A stretch of 64,000 nucleotides of DNA from Sebastes aleutianus (taxonomy: Eukaryota > Chordata > Actinopteri > Perciformes > Sebastidae). Position numbers and translations under genes: made by a program. The stretch covers positions 15,772,695 to 15,836,694 of the forward strand of contig CAKAKS010000034.1 of the NCBI GenBank assembly GCA_916700875.1. Reading direction: 5' to 3'. Of this stretch, positions 1 through 12,889 are shown one piece after another. Every line of letters begins with the position of its first letter. Positions within the stretch are counted from its first letter, which is position 1. Under the pieces are notes generated by a model, which was given only the letters and a program-made list of their open reading frames with translations, did no database searches and had not been told where the DNA came from.

Positions 1-375
1 CTGGACAGTTTTTCAGTGGTTGCATAATAAATGGCAACATTTACAATAATGTAAATAAAGAGCCAAATAGTGAAATCAATGTAACGCTAGTCTGTGTTGT
101 ACAGTACGTTCCTGTAGCAACCACCGCTCTAGCAACCGCCTCGGTATGTGCAGGCAGGAGGGCCTATTTAATTGGGAACATTATTAATTATGAATAAAAA
201 ACTATTTAAATTGGAATGTGTCTATAACTTTCATATTGCCATACTTGATGACCGTTTTATAAAAGCGAAAGCTCACTTCAGACCGTGATGTTGTGATTAT
301 ATCACATCTAAGCGGCGTTGTTTGGCACGACGTGCTGTGAAGGGCCTGTCGTGAGCTATTGCTTAAATAATATAA

Positions 376-480
376 TGTAATATAACATAACATAACTCAA
401 CATAACATAACATAACATAACATAACATAACATAACATAACATAACATAACATAACATAATATAATATAATATAATATAA
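376..480 (+). repeat. (TAACA)n pentanucleotide microsatellite
   Basis: About 20 copies of cataa followed by tataa variants. A short (ATAAT)n run recurs at about 636-653. The 155 bases between the two runs may belong to a dispersed repeat. Confidence 0.95.
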
Positions 481-660
481 CTAAGGGATAATCATTGTTG
501 GAGCTGGTCATTGTTGTGTAATAAACCCCGACAGCGGCCTTGTGACCAACACTGCGTCCATAGCAACGAACTGCTATAAAGAAATAACAGACCGTAGAAT
601 GCCGTGATTGAATCAAGTATTCAACAAAGCCGTGTAATAATATAATATAATATAGAGTGT

Positions 661-2963
661 ATATTACTATGGTCTATTTGGTGTACATTTGCTGGTTTCA
701 GACATTGCACATATTCAGTATTTTGAATTACATCAATCTTCTCATATATGGCAGCAAGTAAATGAACAATTTTGCACCAAGGAGTAATTCATATGGATTG
801 TGATTCATTTCCAGACTTCCTAACCAAAAAAACATTGCAAAATGTCAATAATGCATGGTGGTCAAAAGGAAAGTCCAACCAGGTGAGGTGTTCAGTCTTA
901 TGGGGAACAAGGACCTCATAACGCTGCAATACTGGTCTATTTACATTAGAATATTTTAATTGTTTTTTTATATATTTGAAGAGTCTACATATGTGTTGTT
1001 GAGGAACATTTGACGAAACTGTTTATGTGGCATCTGTTCAAATGACCTGAAAGTATGTAGTATGTGAAGTATGTACAGTATGTGTGAAATACCTTAGAAA
1101 CAGGAAGTCAAACCGCGGCTCTGGCGTCCCGCCTTCAGCTGTGCTTGGCTGAGATGGTAAATCACCTGCAGGTCTACAGTCTGAGCCGGGCAGGTTGGCT
1201 AGGAAAATTCTGTTCTAGTCAGACTTCATGTTGGACCACAAACCAAGAATGTGGACCAGATACTTGTTAATCCTCCAAATGGAGCACTGATGTAGGCTTA
1301 CAATCACGTTAAGACCTGAGCAGTTGTTATTCAGAAATATTTATGAAATTATTTTTTTTAGCTTTTTGTATAGCAGACTTTTGTGCAACTCTCTCATCCT
1401 TTTCTTTGCCTGTCCATTTTGATCCAATACCTATTTAAAATATTCAGCTGTCTCTGTCTCTGCCTGTCTGCCTTGTGACCTTTTCAGTAATACAGTCTTC
1501 AATGGATGATTGACAGGAATAAAGCCGGAGGGACACATTACCTGCTCACACGCACACACATGCACACACACACATTCTTGAGTCATGTGTCTCTAAGGAC
1601 ACAGAGCAAAGGGCATTTTATCTTATCTTTTCATCTTTGACTTGATACTGATCTTATTCTGCCCAGAAAACACAAAGGCAGGGAGACATTCATGCACACA
1701 CGCACACACTAGTTGCATGCACGCGTCGCTGCATCTCCAGATTTGGTGATTTGCATGTTCTCACTTCAGCTTAAAGTCAAGATCAAATGGAAAAATGCCC
1801 TTTTTAACCATTTCATATATCACATCCCCGGTCATATTTTACACCTATTTAACAATATATGCAAAAACAATTACAAAAAAATCAATTTCTTTGGGGTTTT
1901 TTTCATATCAAAATCCAATGATCTTCCTGTAAATCAAATGTGACATGACATGTGCTTCCTGCTTATGTAAGCTAGTACCTATACCGTTCTATACTATCAT
2001 GACATCCATCCATCAATCAATCTGCATCTTTTTGTGACAAGAGAGGTGTGTGTGTCCTCTGTAACTCTGTTTTGCGCTAAATTATAACCCCAGCCTACTT
2101 TTTAGCAGTCCAATCAAATGCAAAAGTTTTGATTTAAATCTCTCTTGCAACACTATACTGCTCAAATATGCCGTCTCACTGGGGAACACTCAGTACAGAA
2201 GCTAAAGGTGCTCTAACTTCTGTTTCACTGGGACTTTAAAGACAGGCCCATGGGTGCACGTGCAGGTGGTCAACTTAATCTTTTGCCGTTTTAGCTACCA
2301 CAGGCACTGCAATACTACTCCAAAAAATATAATCTTTCTAAATGCAGATCCTTCTAAAGGGATTAACATTTAATTTTATTTCCAGGAGAGAGGGCAAAAC
2401 CGTGACACCGTGCCTTCTGTGAATAGTAAACGTGCACTACATTTTTGGCAGGTCAAATACAGCACAGTAACAAAATTAGTTTGTTTGGAAAAAATTTTTG
2501 GAGTGATAAAGATGACATTACGTCTGTTAATTTGCTCTCCTGCACAAAAATAGAGTGAATCTATTTCACTGTTCATAAAAAGATAAAGTCCAACTTCTGT
2601 ATCAAACCTTGATTTTTAACAACTGAGCTTAACTGCTGAAAAAGTTATGAGGTTGGAAAGTTTTCGCACTAGGCATGAAAAGTGTCTTTATTCATATGGG
2701 ATATGTTGAAATCCCAAAGTCTGCTAAATTGAGAATTTATAAGGGAAAGTCAGCGGATTGGAAGAGGAGTAGATATTCAGCCTGGGGAGTCTCTTCTCTG
2801 AAAATACAGTGAATCATAAACCTTATTTTCCTGTTGGCTACTGGTCCAAGCAATGTCTATGTCATAATCTTGAGGTCATCGGTCTAATAGCGTCACCATG
2901 AGCTTTTTAAATTGTTGTAATAAATATAATCTGTTTATTTTAAAGGATATTTTACTATTAAAA
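661..2963. other. Non-genic stretch
   Basis: AT-rich, with short CA tracts near 1548-1575 and 1695-1710. I see no exon with recognisable protein similarity and no RNA gene. Confidence 0.6.
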
Positions 2964-3510
2964 AGGGCTGTCAATCAATTACAATATTTAATTGTGATTA
3001 ATCGCATGATTGTCCATAGTTAATCACGATTAATCGTAAATTAATCACACATTTTTATCTGTTCAAAATGTACCTTAAATGGAGATTTGTCAAGTATTTA
3101 ATACTCTTATCAACAGGGGAGTGGACAAATATGATTGCTTTATGCAAATGTATGTATATATTTATTATTGTAAATCAATAAACAACACAAAACAATGACA
3201 AATATTGGAAAGGAAATAGAAAATATATGCTCAAATCAACTCAAGCCCAACAGGCAACAACAGCTGTCAGCGTGTCAGTGTGCTGACTTGACTATGACTT
3301 GCCCCAAACTGCATGTGATTATCATAAAGTTGGCATGTCTGTAAAGGGGAGACTTGTGGGTACCCATAGAACCCATTTTCATTCACATATCTTGAGGTCA
3401 GAGGTCAAGGGACCTCTTCGAAAATGGCAGTTTTTCCTCGCCAAAATTTAGCATAAGTTATTTAACCTCCTTCCCGACTAGCTAATTATCGCGTTAACTC
3501 TGACAATGCT
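2964..3510 (+). mobile_element. Family A inverted-repeat element, copy 1
   Basis: Starts agggctgtcaatcaattac and continues with the gattaatcgcatgattgtcc segment. Its interior has ggggagacttgtgggtaccc and cttgaggtcagaggtcaagg, and it ends cgcgttaactctgaca. It is shorter than copy 5, having lost the part before the right terminus. Confidence 0.87.
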
Positions 3511-4207
3511 ATTAAATAATAAAAATATATATATAATATCATAGGAAGGCCTGTATATACAGTATATTCTGTTTTTCAAAAATATAGTACTCTTATGTAT
3601 ATTAGTTGTTGTACTTATAATTGGTTAGATTGTATTAATGTAAGCCTTACATTTTGACACACAGTTGGCTCATAGTTAACTCAACATCTTATTGTGCTCA
3701 ATACTTCTTCCATTGTCTGTTTTGCTTCCATTTAAGGTCTAAATCCAACCTTTACTCTGCCCTGTGTACCCCTCTCTGTCGCTCCCATTGAACCAGCTGT
3801 GAAATTCCAGCCTTTCCAGGAACAATGGGAAGCGTTGACTTCAGAGGAGCGATCCAAGCGATGCCTCTCAGATAAGGAAGTCTGCAGGAGCCACAGAGAG
3901 CACGCAGACGTACAGCGGCACTATTTACAGACAGCCTTTGTTTCTGCCTTTTTGTCTCTCGGGGGGCTCGAGGCATGCCAATCATTTCCCTTTGCCCTGA
4001 TCTGTGCTTCGGATATGAAAACACAGTTTGTATTTACTCTATACCTTCTAAGGTAATCTTGTGTGTGTTTAAACAACTGTGATCTCAGTCTCAGATATCC
4101 TGTCTCCATCAGACCAATCACCAGCTGATTCTAACTAATTTATCAGCGTTAAAGCAATTTTATGTTTGATTTTTGAAATAATAACAAGTTGATGCATATT
4201 AGGGAGT

Positions 4208-4445
4208 AATGGTAACACTTTATTTTAACGCTCCTCATTTAACATTTTTAAATAGTATACACTGTAATGTGGTTATATAAGTTATATATGTGGAAATATA
4301 AGCACATTTGGTAACACTTCATTTTACAGGTCCGCAACTTTCATGGTAATTAGGTGATAATTAGCAAGTAACCTATTTGAAATTTCTTTGGAATCACTGC
4401 CAAATTACCCCAATATTTACCTCAAAATGTATCGAAAATTACTTT
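4208..4445. repeat. Two heads of a GGTAACACTTTATTTTA repeat
   Basis: ggtaacactttattttaacg at about 4210 and ggtaacacttcattttacag at about 4310 are two copies of the same end sequence 100 bases apart. Likely nested fragments of a dispersed repeat. Confidence 0.6.
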
Positions 4446-4504
4446 ATCATAAACATTATTTATTGTATCTATCTATCTATTTATCTAGCAACTAATGTTG
4501 TCAA

Positions 4505-4662
4505 ATAAATGTAGAAGAGTAAAAAGTACAATTTTGGTTTCCAAAATGTTGCGCAGTAGAAGTATACAGTAGCATAAAATGGAAATACTCAAGTTAAGTA
4601 AAAGTACCTCAAAATTGTACTTAAGTACAGTGCTTGACTAAATGTACTTTCCACCACTGCCA
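4505..4662. repeat. Partial hAT-like element, AAGTACAGTGCTTGACTAAA end
   Basis: The right terminus tgtactttccaccactg and the repeated aagtac motifs suit a common teleost hAT-derived short element. The left terminus is not recognised. Confidence 0.6.
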
Positions 4663-4911
4663 GTTACTGATGCATCATAAGAGAAGTTATCGTGTCAAAT
4701 ATGTTAATAAAACACTTAAAATGTCTTTAATTATGTTTATAACTACACTATAGAGTGTTACAGTTATTCATTGTTATGATTCATAAATGTGTAATAAAGT
4801 CTTACTGATATAAAGTCAGTAAACTAAGAGTGATGAAGTGGATTTAGCTGGGTTTTACCCTTCACTCCATCCCACATGGCACTACTGAAAACAATGGTCT
4901 ACATATCTACC

Positions 4912-4912
4912 T

Positions 4913-4951
<39 letters not shown>
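4912..4951 (+). repeat. Compound (CA)n(TA)n microsatellite
   Basis: CA repeats run directly into TA repeats. Confidence 0.95.
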
Positions 4952-5539
4952 AATATAGGCTACATACACACATTCACTCTCTTCTTTACTCGCCTGAGGT
5001 TCAGTGTGTCCTTTATTGTCCACTTCCTGCACAGCGGTCAGCTGCTTCCTATCTGGCGCCACACCAATGAGCGACCGCCGGCCCCCCATCGCCACGGTGA
5101 CACTATGAGGGGGTCAAGAGAAGAGTGAGGAAAGATGAAAGATTGTTGATGTGAAGAAAGGGGACATTCCTGTGCTCATAGGTTGTGGAAATTGCAGAAT
5201 GATTTTTCAATGCAGCGGGCGCTTCTTCAGCCATAAGAGGTGTAAGATCATGTCACAGACTGATAATAGATACAGCCTGGAAAATCCAGAAAAAAAGGAC
5301 TTTCCTCTCTCAATATAAAAACAGCATCATTGAATGATTCACCAGCCATGCTTGATGTCATCCTTTATATAAAAGCACACAGGTTATTAACTTATCTTCT
5401 AATAATTCAAAATTGAAAGACTGATTCCAAGACTTTGTGGAGTGATTTTATTCGTTGTGAAAGTTAAGTCACGAGTCAAGGCGTCTGCTTTAGCTGTAAG
5501 GCAAGAATTTCAATTTCATCATGAATGCCGTGGACATGT

Positions 5540-5594
5540 ACAGAGAGAGAAAGAGAGGGAAAGAGAGAGAGAGAGAGAGGGAGAGAGAGAGGGG
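5540..5594 (+). repeat. (GA)n purine tract
   Basis: Interrupted GA repeats. Long purine-rich sequence continues to about 5775, giving spurious Ser/Leu-rich open frames on the minus strand. Confidence 0.92.
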
Positions 5595-6450
5595 GGAACC
5601 AGTTCAAAGTGAAATCCTGATAGATTCTGAGAAAAGATACGGAGAGCCAGATGAATGAAATACAGGGGGAGTGTGCTGGAGGGGTGAGTAGATGTGAGAG
5701 AAAAGAAAAAGATGAATATAAAGAGGAGAGAGAGATGAAGGCGCTGGGAGAAGAGAGATCGAGAGATCTGACAGGGGGGACAGCTCTCTTTCATAAAGAG
5801 CATTGGATATGAGCCTCAGTCTGTCTCCCCAGGGGATGTGGCCTGATTTCTGTTTTCCCAACACACACACACACTCACATATACAGACACACTCACACAC
5901 ACTCACATATACAGTGAGCTGTCAGTGGAAGCTAACACTATATCAACCGAGAGCACACAAACAAAATATTTGCTCAGACAGAGCATTCAGATACATGAAA
6001 GACAAAGTAGGTGAACAGTTCATTAAAACATTAACGTCCAGAGCCAAATTAATTTCTCTTGCCCGTTCCTTTCCCCTCTTTATGGATTAACAAAGACATT
6101 GATGCGAACTTAAGGGAGAAAAACACTAAGCATCAACAGTAAATGTCAGCCTTTGGTGCCAGCTGCTCAGCAGCAAGCAACTCCTTCACTGTCTGACAGT
6201 AAACGCAACAGACTTCAGAGCAACACAGTGACGTGTTGCTTTCAGCAGACACAGTCCACGATTGAACTGCACCAGCTATAAATCCATTCCTAAATGTGTG
6301 TCGTAAAGTCCTCCATAAGTAACTACTAGCTAGTAGTGATGCATGGGTCAGGGTTTTTTAATACCAGCACCCACCTGACCAGGACTGGAAGTTAACTTTT
6401 TCGCTCAGTGTCCCGCAACTGTCCCAAATTCTACTTTAAACTGTCCCAGA

Positions 6451-6988
6451 CTTAAAGGGACTGTTTGTAACTTTCAGAAATGCTTGTTAACAGCAACACC
6501 TGTGGCCGTTAAGTCAACGAAAGTCAGCGTCGGGCTCGCGCTTGCTCGCTCTACATAGACATGAACGAGCATCGCTCAAAACAGTGAGGCGACACACGTC
6601 AGCTAAAACCACAATATCACTCTATATTTCACCTGCTTGGCAGTAATCTCTCAATGAATCACTGCTGATCCTAGTGTTGGCTTTTCCTGCTTCAGCCTCC
6701 GAGGCTGGAGCAGGAAAAGCAGGTCGGTGCCGGGGCTGAAGCAGGAAGATAAACGTTATCGTCTCCCGACTGCGCCCGCAGGGATACACCGGCACCCGAT
6801 CGGAGACGATAACGTTTCTCTCTGCGGAGCCCCGTCACTTCACGCGGTGTGAGTGAAGGCAGGCAGGCAGAGGAGCAGAGACTCCGGCCACACGCGAGCG
6901 CGCATATGCAAGCGCACATATGCGAGCGCGCATGGGATCCCGACACGGTAGATTTATACGTGTAAAAAGTTACAAACAGTCCCTTTAA
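6451..6988. mobile_element. Family D terminal-inverted-repeat element, GC-rich core
   Basis: The ends aaagggactgtttgtaact and agttacaaacagtccctttaa are near-perfect inverted repeats. The core is GC-rich (CGCGAGCGC-type runs around 6890-6940) in an otherwise AT-rich area. A short solo end is at 31759-31800. Non-coding. Confidence 0.87.
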
Positions 6989-9289
6989 CAACTAATGTTC
7001 CAAATTAAAGTTCTTTTTTTTTTCATTCTACATAATAAATACAGTTTTATTATAAACTATTTGATATTAATTAACTATGCCGAGTTAACTCGCATCACTT
7101 CATTGACTCACTTTGGTCCACCATGGAAGTTCTGCTAGTTGTTCCTGCACTTATACTGAATTCAAAATTGAAATAAACCTACGTGTTTGGCCACAATAAG
7201 TTTTCATTATTTGTGTTTACTGTTTGATCAAAAAATGAATCTCTGCAAACTGCAGTGCAAAAATGCAAACTTATTTCTGATACAGGCATACAGCGATGGA
7301 AGTTTACATACATACACTTTGAACATATCTCACAGTAAATTTATAATAGTATCAATAATATTTCTGTTTTATTCTAAATTGGGAAGCTGTTTGTCAAAAA
7401 TGGCTTAGACCTGAGAGGTTAAAAGTCAATCCAGGAAATGATGATGATATATAGCAGCGATAGCAATTCCAGTGGTAGAATTTCCCTTTAGCATACCAAA
7501 GGCTTATCAAGAATTCGGCATTAACGTGCCAGTGTTACATTGTGTTGAACTGTGTGGCCCATTTGCCCGGATACTGACTGTGATACATTATCAGCTGTGC
7601 TCTCGGATGTCTGGACAGATGACCCTAAAAGTTTGCGTAAGCTTTTTCTTTTTCATTGCAGCTATTTCCTGTCCTTTAAATTCCTTTCAGGCTAAAAGTC
7701 ATATGAGAAGAACAATATTCCCAGAGGTTGACTGGACGGATTTACAATGCCAATAAGTGCAAGGCTTTCACCTATAATTCTTTTCTGTCTTCTTTGCTCA
7801 TTAACTGAAATAATACTATTTAAAAACAAAAGATATATTATATAGAATGAAAACCACTTCTGCACAAATATGTAATCTGAAAAGATAAACTTATTGTACA
7901 GAGAAACTGCAGGGAAAGACAGAGCGAGCTGAGCTGTAGCCCCCAGTGAGAAACACTTCATCTCTTATTCTCTTTCATCTTTCAGGCTTGTTGTTTTACT
8001 CCCTCTGTTTTACATGTATTTGTTATCTATGCAATGGGATTTTTTGGGGAGCTCTCATATTACACCCACTCACTCCCAAGACCACTACACAACATCTACA
8101 CATTGCTTATTTTTACTTCAGATCACACACACATGCACATTCTCATATTTATTTTTGAACACCTTCATCATTCATTCATGTGTATTTTTTTAGATTTCAG
8201 CTGAGGGAGAGGAAAAACCCAAAGAAATACAGCCTCGAAATATTCATTACAAATGTATCGCAATTTATTTTATTTCTCAAATTTTCAGTTTTGAATGCAC
8301 CAAACTGAAAAGAGGAGCACTAATGTAACCAGGAGAAATACCAGCCAACTTGGTCTTCAGCAAGTACAGCAAGTACTGTGCTAATAAATAAACATGTGCA
8401 AGGCAGGAGGGCAGACATTTTGAGTTACCTTCTTTTCTGGTGACCTAGATTCAACCAGTCAGATTATGTTTCTGCTTAGAGTGAAGACCTCACTTTTAGC
8501 ACTTGAACCATTTCTTAGACGCAAGTACCAAAATCTTAATCCAAGTTTAACCAAACTGCAGTTATATTGAGAAATAATGGCTATAAAGACATTGACTGTG
8601 TGTCTATATTAAGATAAATATTTGAAATATGTGCCCTCAATACATAATCACGTTCTCATCCCAACTTGTCATATACTGCCTATGTGTGCTAGAGCAGAGA
8701 GAGATGGATAACGGGCAGTAGGGAGTCTGGAGGTCTGGATTTAATATAATTAATGAAACATCATTAAAAAGTTTTCTGAATCTGCTCTATTGATTTACAA
8801 AATATGAATTTACAGGGCAAACATTTTGAGAAAAATGTAATGTTCAGACGAAGGTTGTGAGATATGTAAATAATAATACAATTATTTAACTATAGCTAGT
8901 TTTGTTTTTAAGCTTTTGGGGTTATCTATAGCAATAAAATGCTTGAAAATTATGTAAAATTGCATATTTCTAAGTCAAACACCTTGAAATTTTCTTGTGG
9001 GAGGATCTCCAAACTCAACCCCAAATTTATATCGGTTCTCTGCCTTGTGATATTGGTGTTTTTTTTATAATTGAAAAGACTGATCTGCTCGTGTTGCCAC
9101 TGTGCACACAGGACTACTTGGCTCAATAACCTAGCTTTGTCTTGACATGTTGTTAAGTCTTATAATAATGACTTTCATATTCTGTTTACTGATGAGGAGG
9201 GCACTCCATTTACAATTTGTTGCTGTCCATTGACGGGAGGTTTCTGAATTAAAGTTGTCGTGGTATATTGTGAAGGAAGGGAAAGGCCT
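6989..9289. other. Non-genic stretch
   Basis: AT-rich, with several open frames under 100 codons (for example 7472-7756) and no recognisable family, plus one poly-T run near 7010. Nothing further is supported. Confidence 0.55.
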
Positions 9290-9780
9290 CGAGTCATATT
9301 AAGGCGCCTCTGTCGGCATCAATCTTTTTGGTCGCAGTAAACACATGCTTAATGTTGTGAAATAAATAAAAACATGTGCTTAGGTTTAGGCAACAAAACC
9401 ACTATAGTTAGGTTTAGGGAAAAAAACATCATGCTTGGGCTTAAAATGCTACGTTTGTACAGTGAAAATGACACTGAACGTTGTGACACACAGGACACGA
9501 ACAGCGGTCTCTTGGATGAAAGCCTTATAATTGTCGGACCCATCCACCTCCACTCCCACCCACCCTGTGTGTGTCTTTTCGCTCTCAAAGCTACGTCACC
9601 GCAATTCCAGCGCACTTTCCCTGAGCGTTTAACATTGAACGAGGATGGGTTTACATTGATGTTAATGGAAAGCTTGGTGTGTCTCATACCAACTCTAAAA
9701 GGTGCCTTAAGCGTCGGTATCGAATGCCAACGGCCGTGACAAAGCGTTGGTATTTGACGCCCTGGGAATGAGAACGGGCT
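9290..9780 (+). repeat. GTTAGGTTTAGGCAACAAAAC dispersed repeat
   Basis: Contains ttaggtttaggcaacaaaac and ttaggtttagggaaaaaaac. The reverse complement recurs near 24985-25020. Two overlapping open frames (9349-9687 minus, 9374-9739 plus) lie inside it and show no family I recognise. The right boundary is uncertain. Confidence 0.6.
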
Positions 9781-10393
9781 GGAGAAACTGGTTTATTTTC
9801 TCTGGTGTTTTACATGCAAAACTGACCTATGCCATAAAAAAACAGGAGCCTCGATCAAAACAGGTAGAGGACTGCTTCGCTCTTATTTTAGTATGGAGAA
9901 TAAAAATGGGGGAAAGACCTACCATTTATTTGAATAAAGGCTGCCCCCCCCCACCCAAACAAATAAAGCAAAACTAATATTTGTGATGGATTAACTGTAT
10001 CAAGAGAAGCCATTGGCGACTCGAGGATAGGGAAAAAAAACCTCCACAATAATGTGAATACATGTGATTAGTTGTAAATTGGCTAAATATTAACCAAGTA
10101 TTATAGGTTTATTCTTGTAGCCAAAGTAATATTACTTGGGAACAGACGAAAATGGTGTTTCCTTGCAGGCAGAAAGTATGTTTCATAATAGACAGGCACT
10201 GACTGTCTCTCTGTCCCTTATTCACCTCACTTACTTCCTCTCTGGGGAAAAAAGTGCATTCATTTGTGTGCCTTTGAAGAGTGTATATAAGATAACGGTT
10301 TTGCTTTTGGGTAAGAGGCAAACAGAGATGTCACTGAACATTTGAGCAGAAGATTTCAGAGAGCTGTCCTCGTCACGGAGTTCAGCAGCCTGA

Positions 10394-10446
10394 CACACAC
10401 ACACACACACACACGCACACACGCACGCATGCACGTACACACACAC
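10394..10446 (+). repeat. (CA)n microsatellite
   Basis: CA repeats with CG and TG interruptions. Confidence 0.93.
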
Positions 10447-10837
10447 TGATTTAGAGACCCCAGCGTTGCTTTGAAATGGAAATGTTTCGGCCACGTTCCA
10501 GGGAATACTGAGCTGAGAAAGAAAAAGCATACTCTCCTGACAAACAGTGAACAGTGAAAAAACAAAAATGGCGAGGAAAAGTCGGCGCCTGCAAACAAGT
10601 CACTCCCTAAAGACACAATGTGACTTTGTAAGATTTCAAGATTTGTTTGTCAAAGTACGCAAAGGATATGTGATGAATCATTCAGATATTTTGTGACATC
10701 GGTTTATCATCAAGCTGCAAACACAAACAGGAAAGGCATCCCAATGTCAGCCACTGTGACCCAGCAAGACGTGTTGATACCAACTCCAAAACCAGTAGAC
10801 CCGACATTTCTCTGACCTGCCAACATTACTGTCTTTA

Positions 10838-11140
10838 AGAGGTTGTAGCGGGCTCAGTCTTAAAGCTAATGAAGATACTGGTCTCATATGAAACTGGACA
10901 GCCTATAGGGAATCCATTGGTAGCAATCATGTCATGTTAGCTTGTTGGGAAGAAGGCTAAATAACACTCCAAGTCTAGGCTAAATTTTGGCGAAGAAAAA
11001 CTGGTATGTCAATTTTCACAAGGGTCTCTTGACCTCTGGCCTCAAGATATGTGAATAGAAATGGGTTCTATGGGTACCCACGACTCTCCCCTTTACAGAC
11101 ATGCCCACTTTATGATAATCACATGCAGTTTGGGGCAAAA
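10838..11140 (-). mobile_element. Family A element, copy 2, partial
   Basis: Contains gcgggctcagtcttaaagct, cttgacctctggcctcaaga and cccctttacagacatgccca, all shared with the other copies. It loses similarity after cagtttggggcaa. The terminal repeats are missing. Confidence 0.8.
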
Positions 11141-12445
11141 ACAAGTGTTTCTTGCATGCAGTACAAATATGTTATTTTTGCCTATTATAAAAATGGTGTA
11201 TTTGAATATTTCTGCATACTGGGGTCCATAAATAATATTGGCATTACATTAATTGGGTATGACTGTAAAGCTGAGACTTGTGTGGATCCAATGAGCCTAA
11301 TTGTATTCATGTGAGATGATTTTAGTCCCCATAGTAGCCATTTCATATAGTGAGTAAATTTGACCTCATTGTATAAAATGACCTGTGGTGACCTCTAGGC
11401 TAATCCCAACCTCATGAAATTTGACAGCCACTAACTACAGACCTATAGCATTCAGAGGAAGGATGGCTTTCCTAGGTATACTGACAATAAGGGGGTTTCT
11501 GAGCAGTTCCCAGAACAGATGTGCTCGCCATCCAATTGCCAAAAAATGCAATTCTTACAGAAATATACCAAATCACAGCATGGCTTTTTCAATGGTGTTC
11601 CTCAAGGATCATTTTTATCAATCTTTCTCAAGTGGTAAAAAATGGTTAAATTTAGTGCCAAATCTGTCTATAATAATATTATAAACACTTATACACTTTC
11701 ACAATTCATTTTAATTAATTAATATCATTTTTTTTTTAAATTTCTGTTATACTTGACACAGTGCTGATCTCAAATTAATCTCCAGGTTCCCAGCTTTCAG
11801 ATGATGTACACCACTACTACGTGACATCTACTGTTGACCTGCTATCTCCCCCTAAAAAAAAAGACAAAAATGGGTCTATTGTGGAACTCTAAGGGATAAA
11901 CTAGCGGGCAGTGCTTTCTCATACTGGTCATAGTTTTTTAGATTCCACACAGCGAGAACAAAGTGAAGTCTGACATCTGTCGATTTGCACGTGTTTTGAC
12001 TGACCAGAAGGGGCACACATTGATTGACAACTGTCAAAAATGCAGCAGAAGAAGAAGAACATCTTGTGTGTCTGTGTTGTGACACCAGCTGTTGTCTTTT
12101 ATATCAATGAAATACACGCATGAACCTGCTTTTATCTCCTGCATCATTCCTAGTGCATGAAACCCCCCTGCATAGGTAATCCCATGTCAACCCAATGAAA
12201 ACTACTTACTGTATAAAGACATATTTACACTGTATTGAATGGCTAAAGATGAATTATAATATAAAGAATAGGGCTGATTTGTAAGTTTAACCCACAGAGA
12301 ACCCACAATGGTGTGACTACACTGGCTGCAGACTGTGGTTCTTTGACTCCTGAGGAGGTTTCTTTCTGCTCCTTTAACCATTAGCCGGCATGAGTAAGGT
12401 GGAAAGAGAAGGAGGTAGAGAGTCAGGCAGAATGATAAATAAGAG

Positions 12446-12448
12446 CTG

Positions 12449-12488
<40 letters not shown>
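12446..12488 (+). repeat. (GT)n microsatellite
   Basis: Nearly pure GT run followed by a short GA tract. Confidence 0.95.
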
Positions 12489-12497
<9 letters not shown>

Positions 12498-12855
12498 TCG
12501 CTCCTGGTGCCTCATGAGAAGGATTACATTGCTTCTAATGTGTCATTACACAGCATCTTCTCTCTTTCCATCGCCTGAGGAAAATGACACAAACATTGCA
12601 TTTTCTACATGTTTATTAATGTTCTTTTTTTGACCGTCTGCTCTCTCCTTCTCTCTCTGTATTTTCTCTCACACACACACACACTTAAATTGATTGCACA
12701 CACACAAGCATGGCCATAAAATCTCGCTGCAAGTTCATTGGCCGACGCAGCACAACCCTCGAACCAATGAGCGAGCGGGACAGGTCTGTGGACCGGTGGC
12801 CTGCTGAAACTACTCGGTGACTGAATCATCTTATGCCAATTCATGAGCATATACA

Positions 12856-12857
12856 CA

Positions 12858-12887
<30 letters not shown>
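12856..12887 (+). repeat. (CA)n microsatellite
   Basis: Pure CA dinucleotide run. Confidence 0.95.

Positions 12888-12889
<2 letters not shown>

Noticed and set aside
9349..9739. Overlapping open frames of 112 and 121 codons on opposite strands
   Set aside because: They fall in a dispersed repeat marked by gttaggtttaggcaacaaaa, and neither frame shows a recognised family.
12730..12790. Opposed CCAAT boxes (attggcc and ccaatgagcg) as a promoter
   Set aside because: No adjacent exon, TATA box or CpG-rich context. Two short motifs 35 bases apart are expected by chance in 64 kb.
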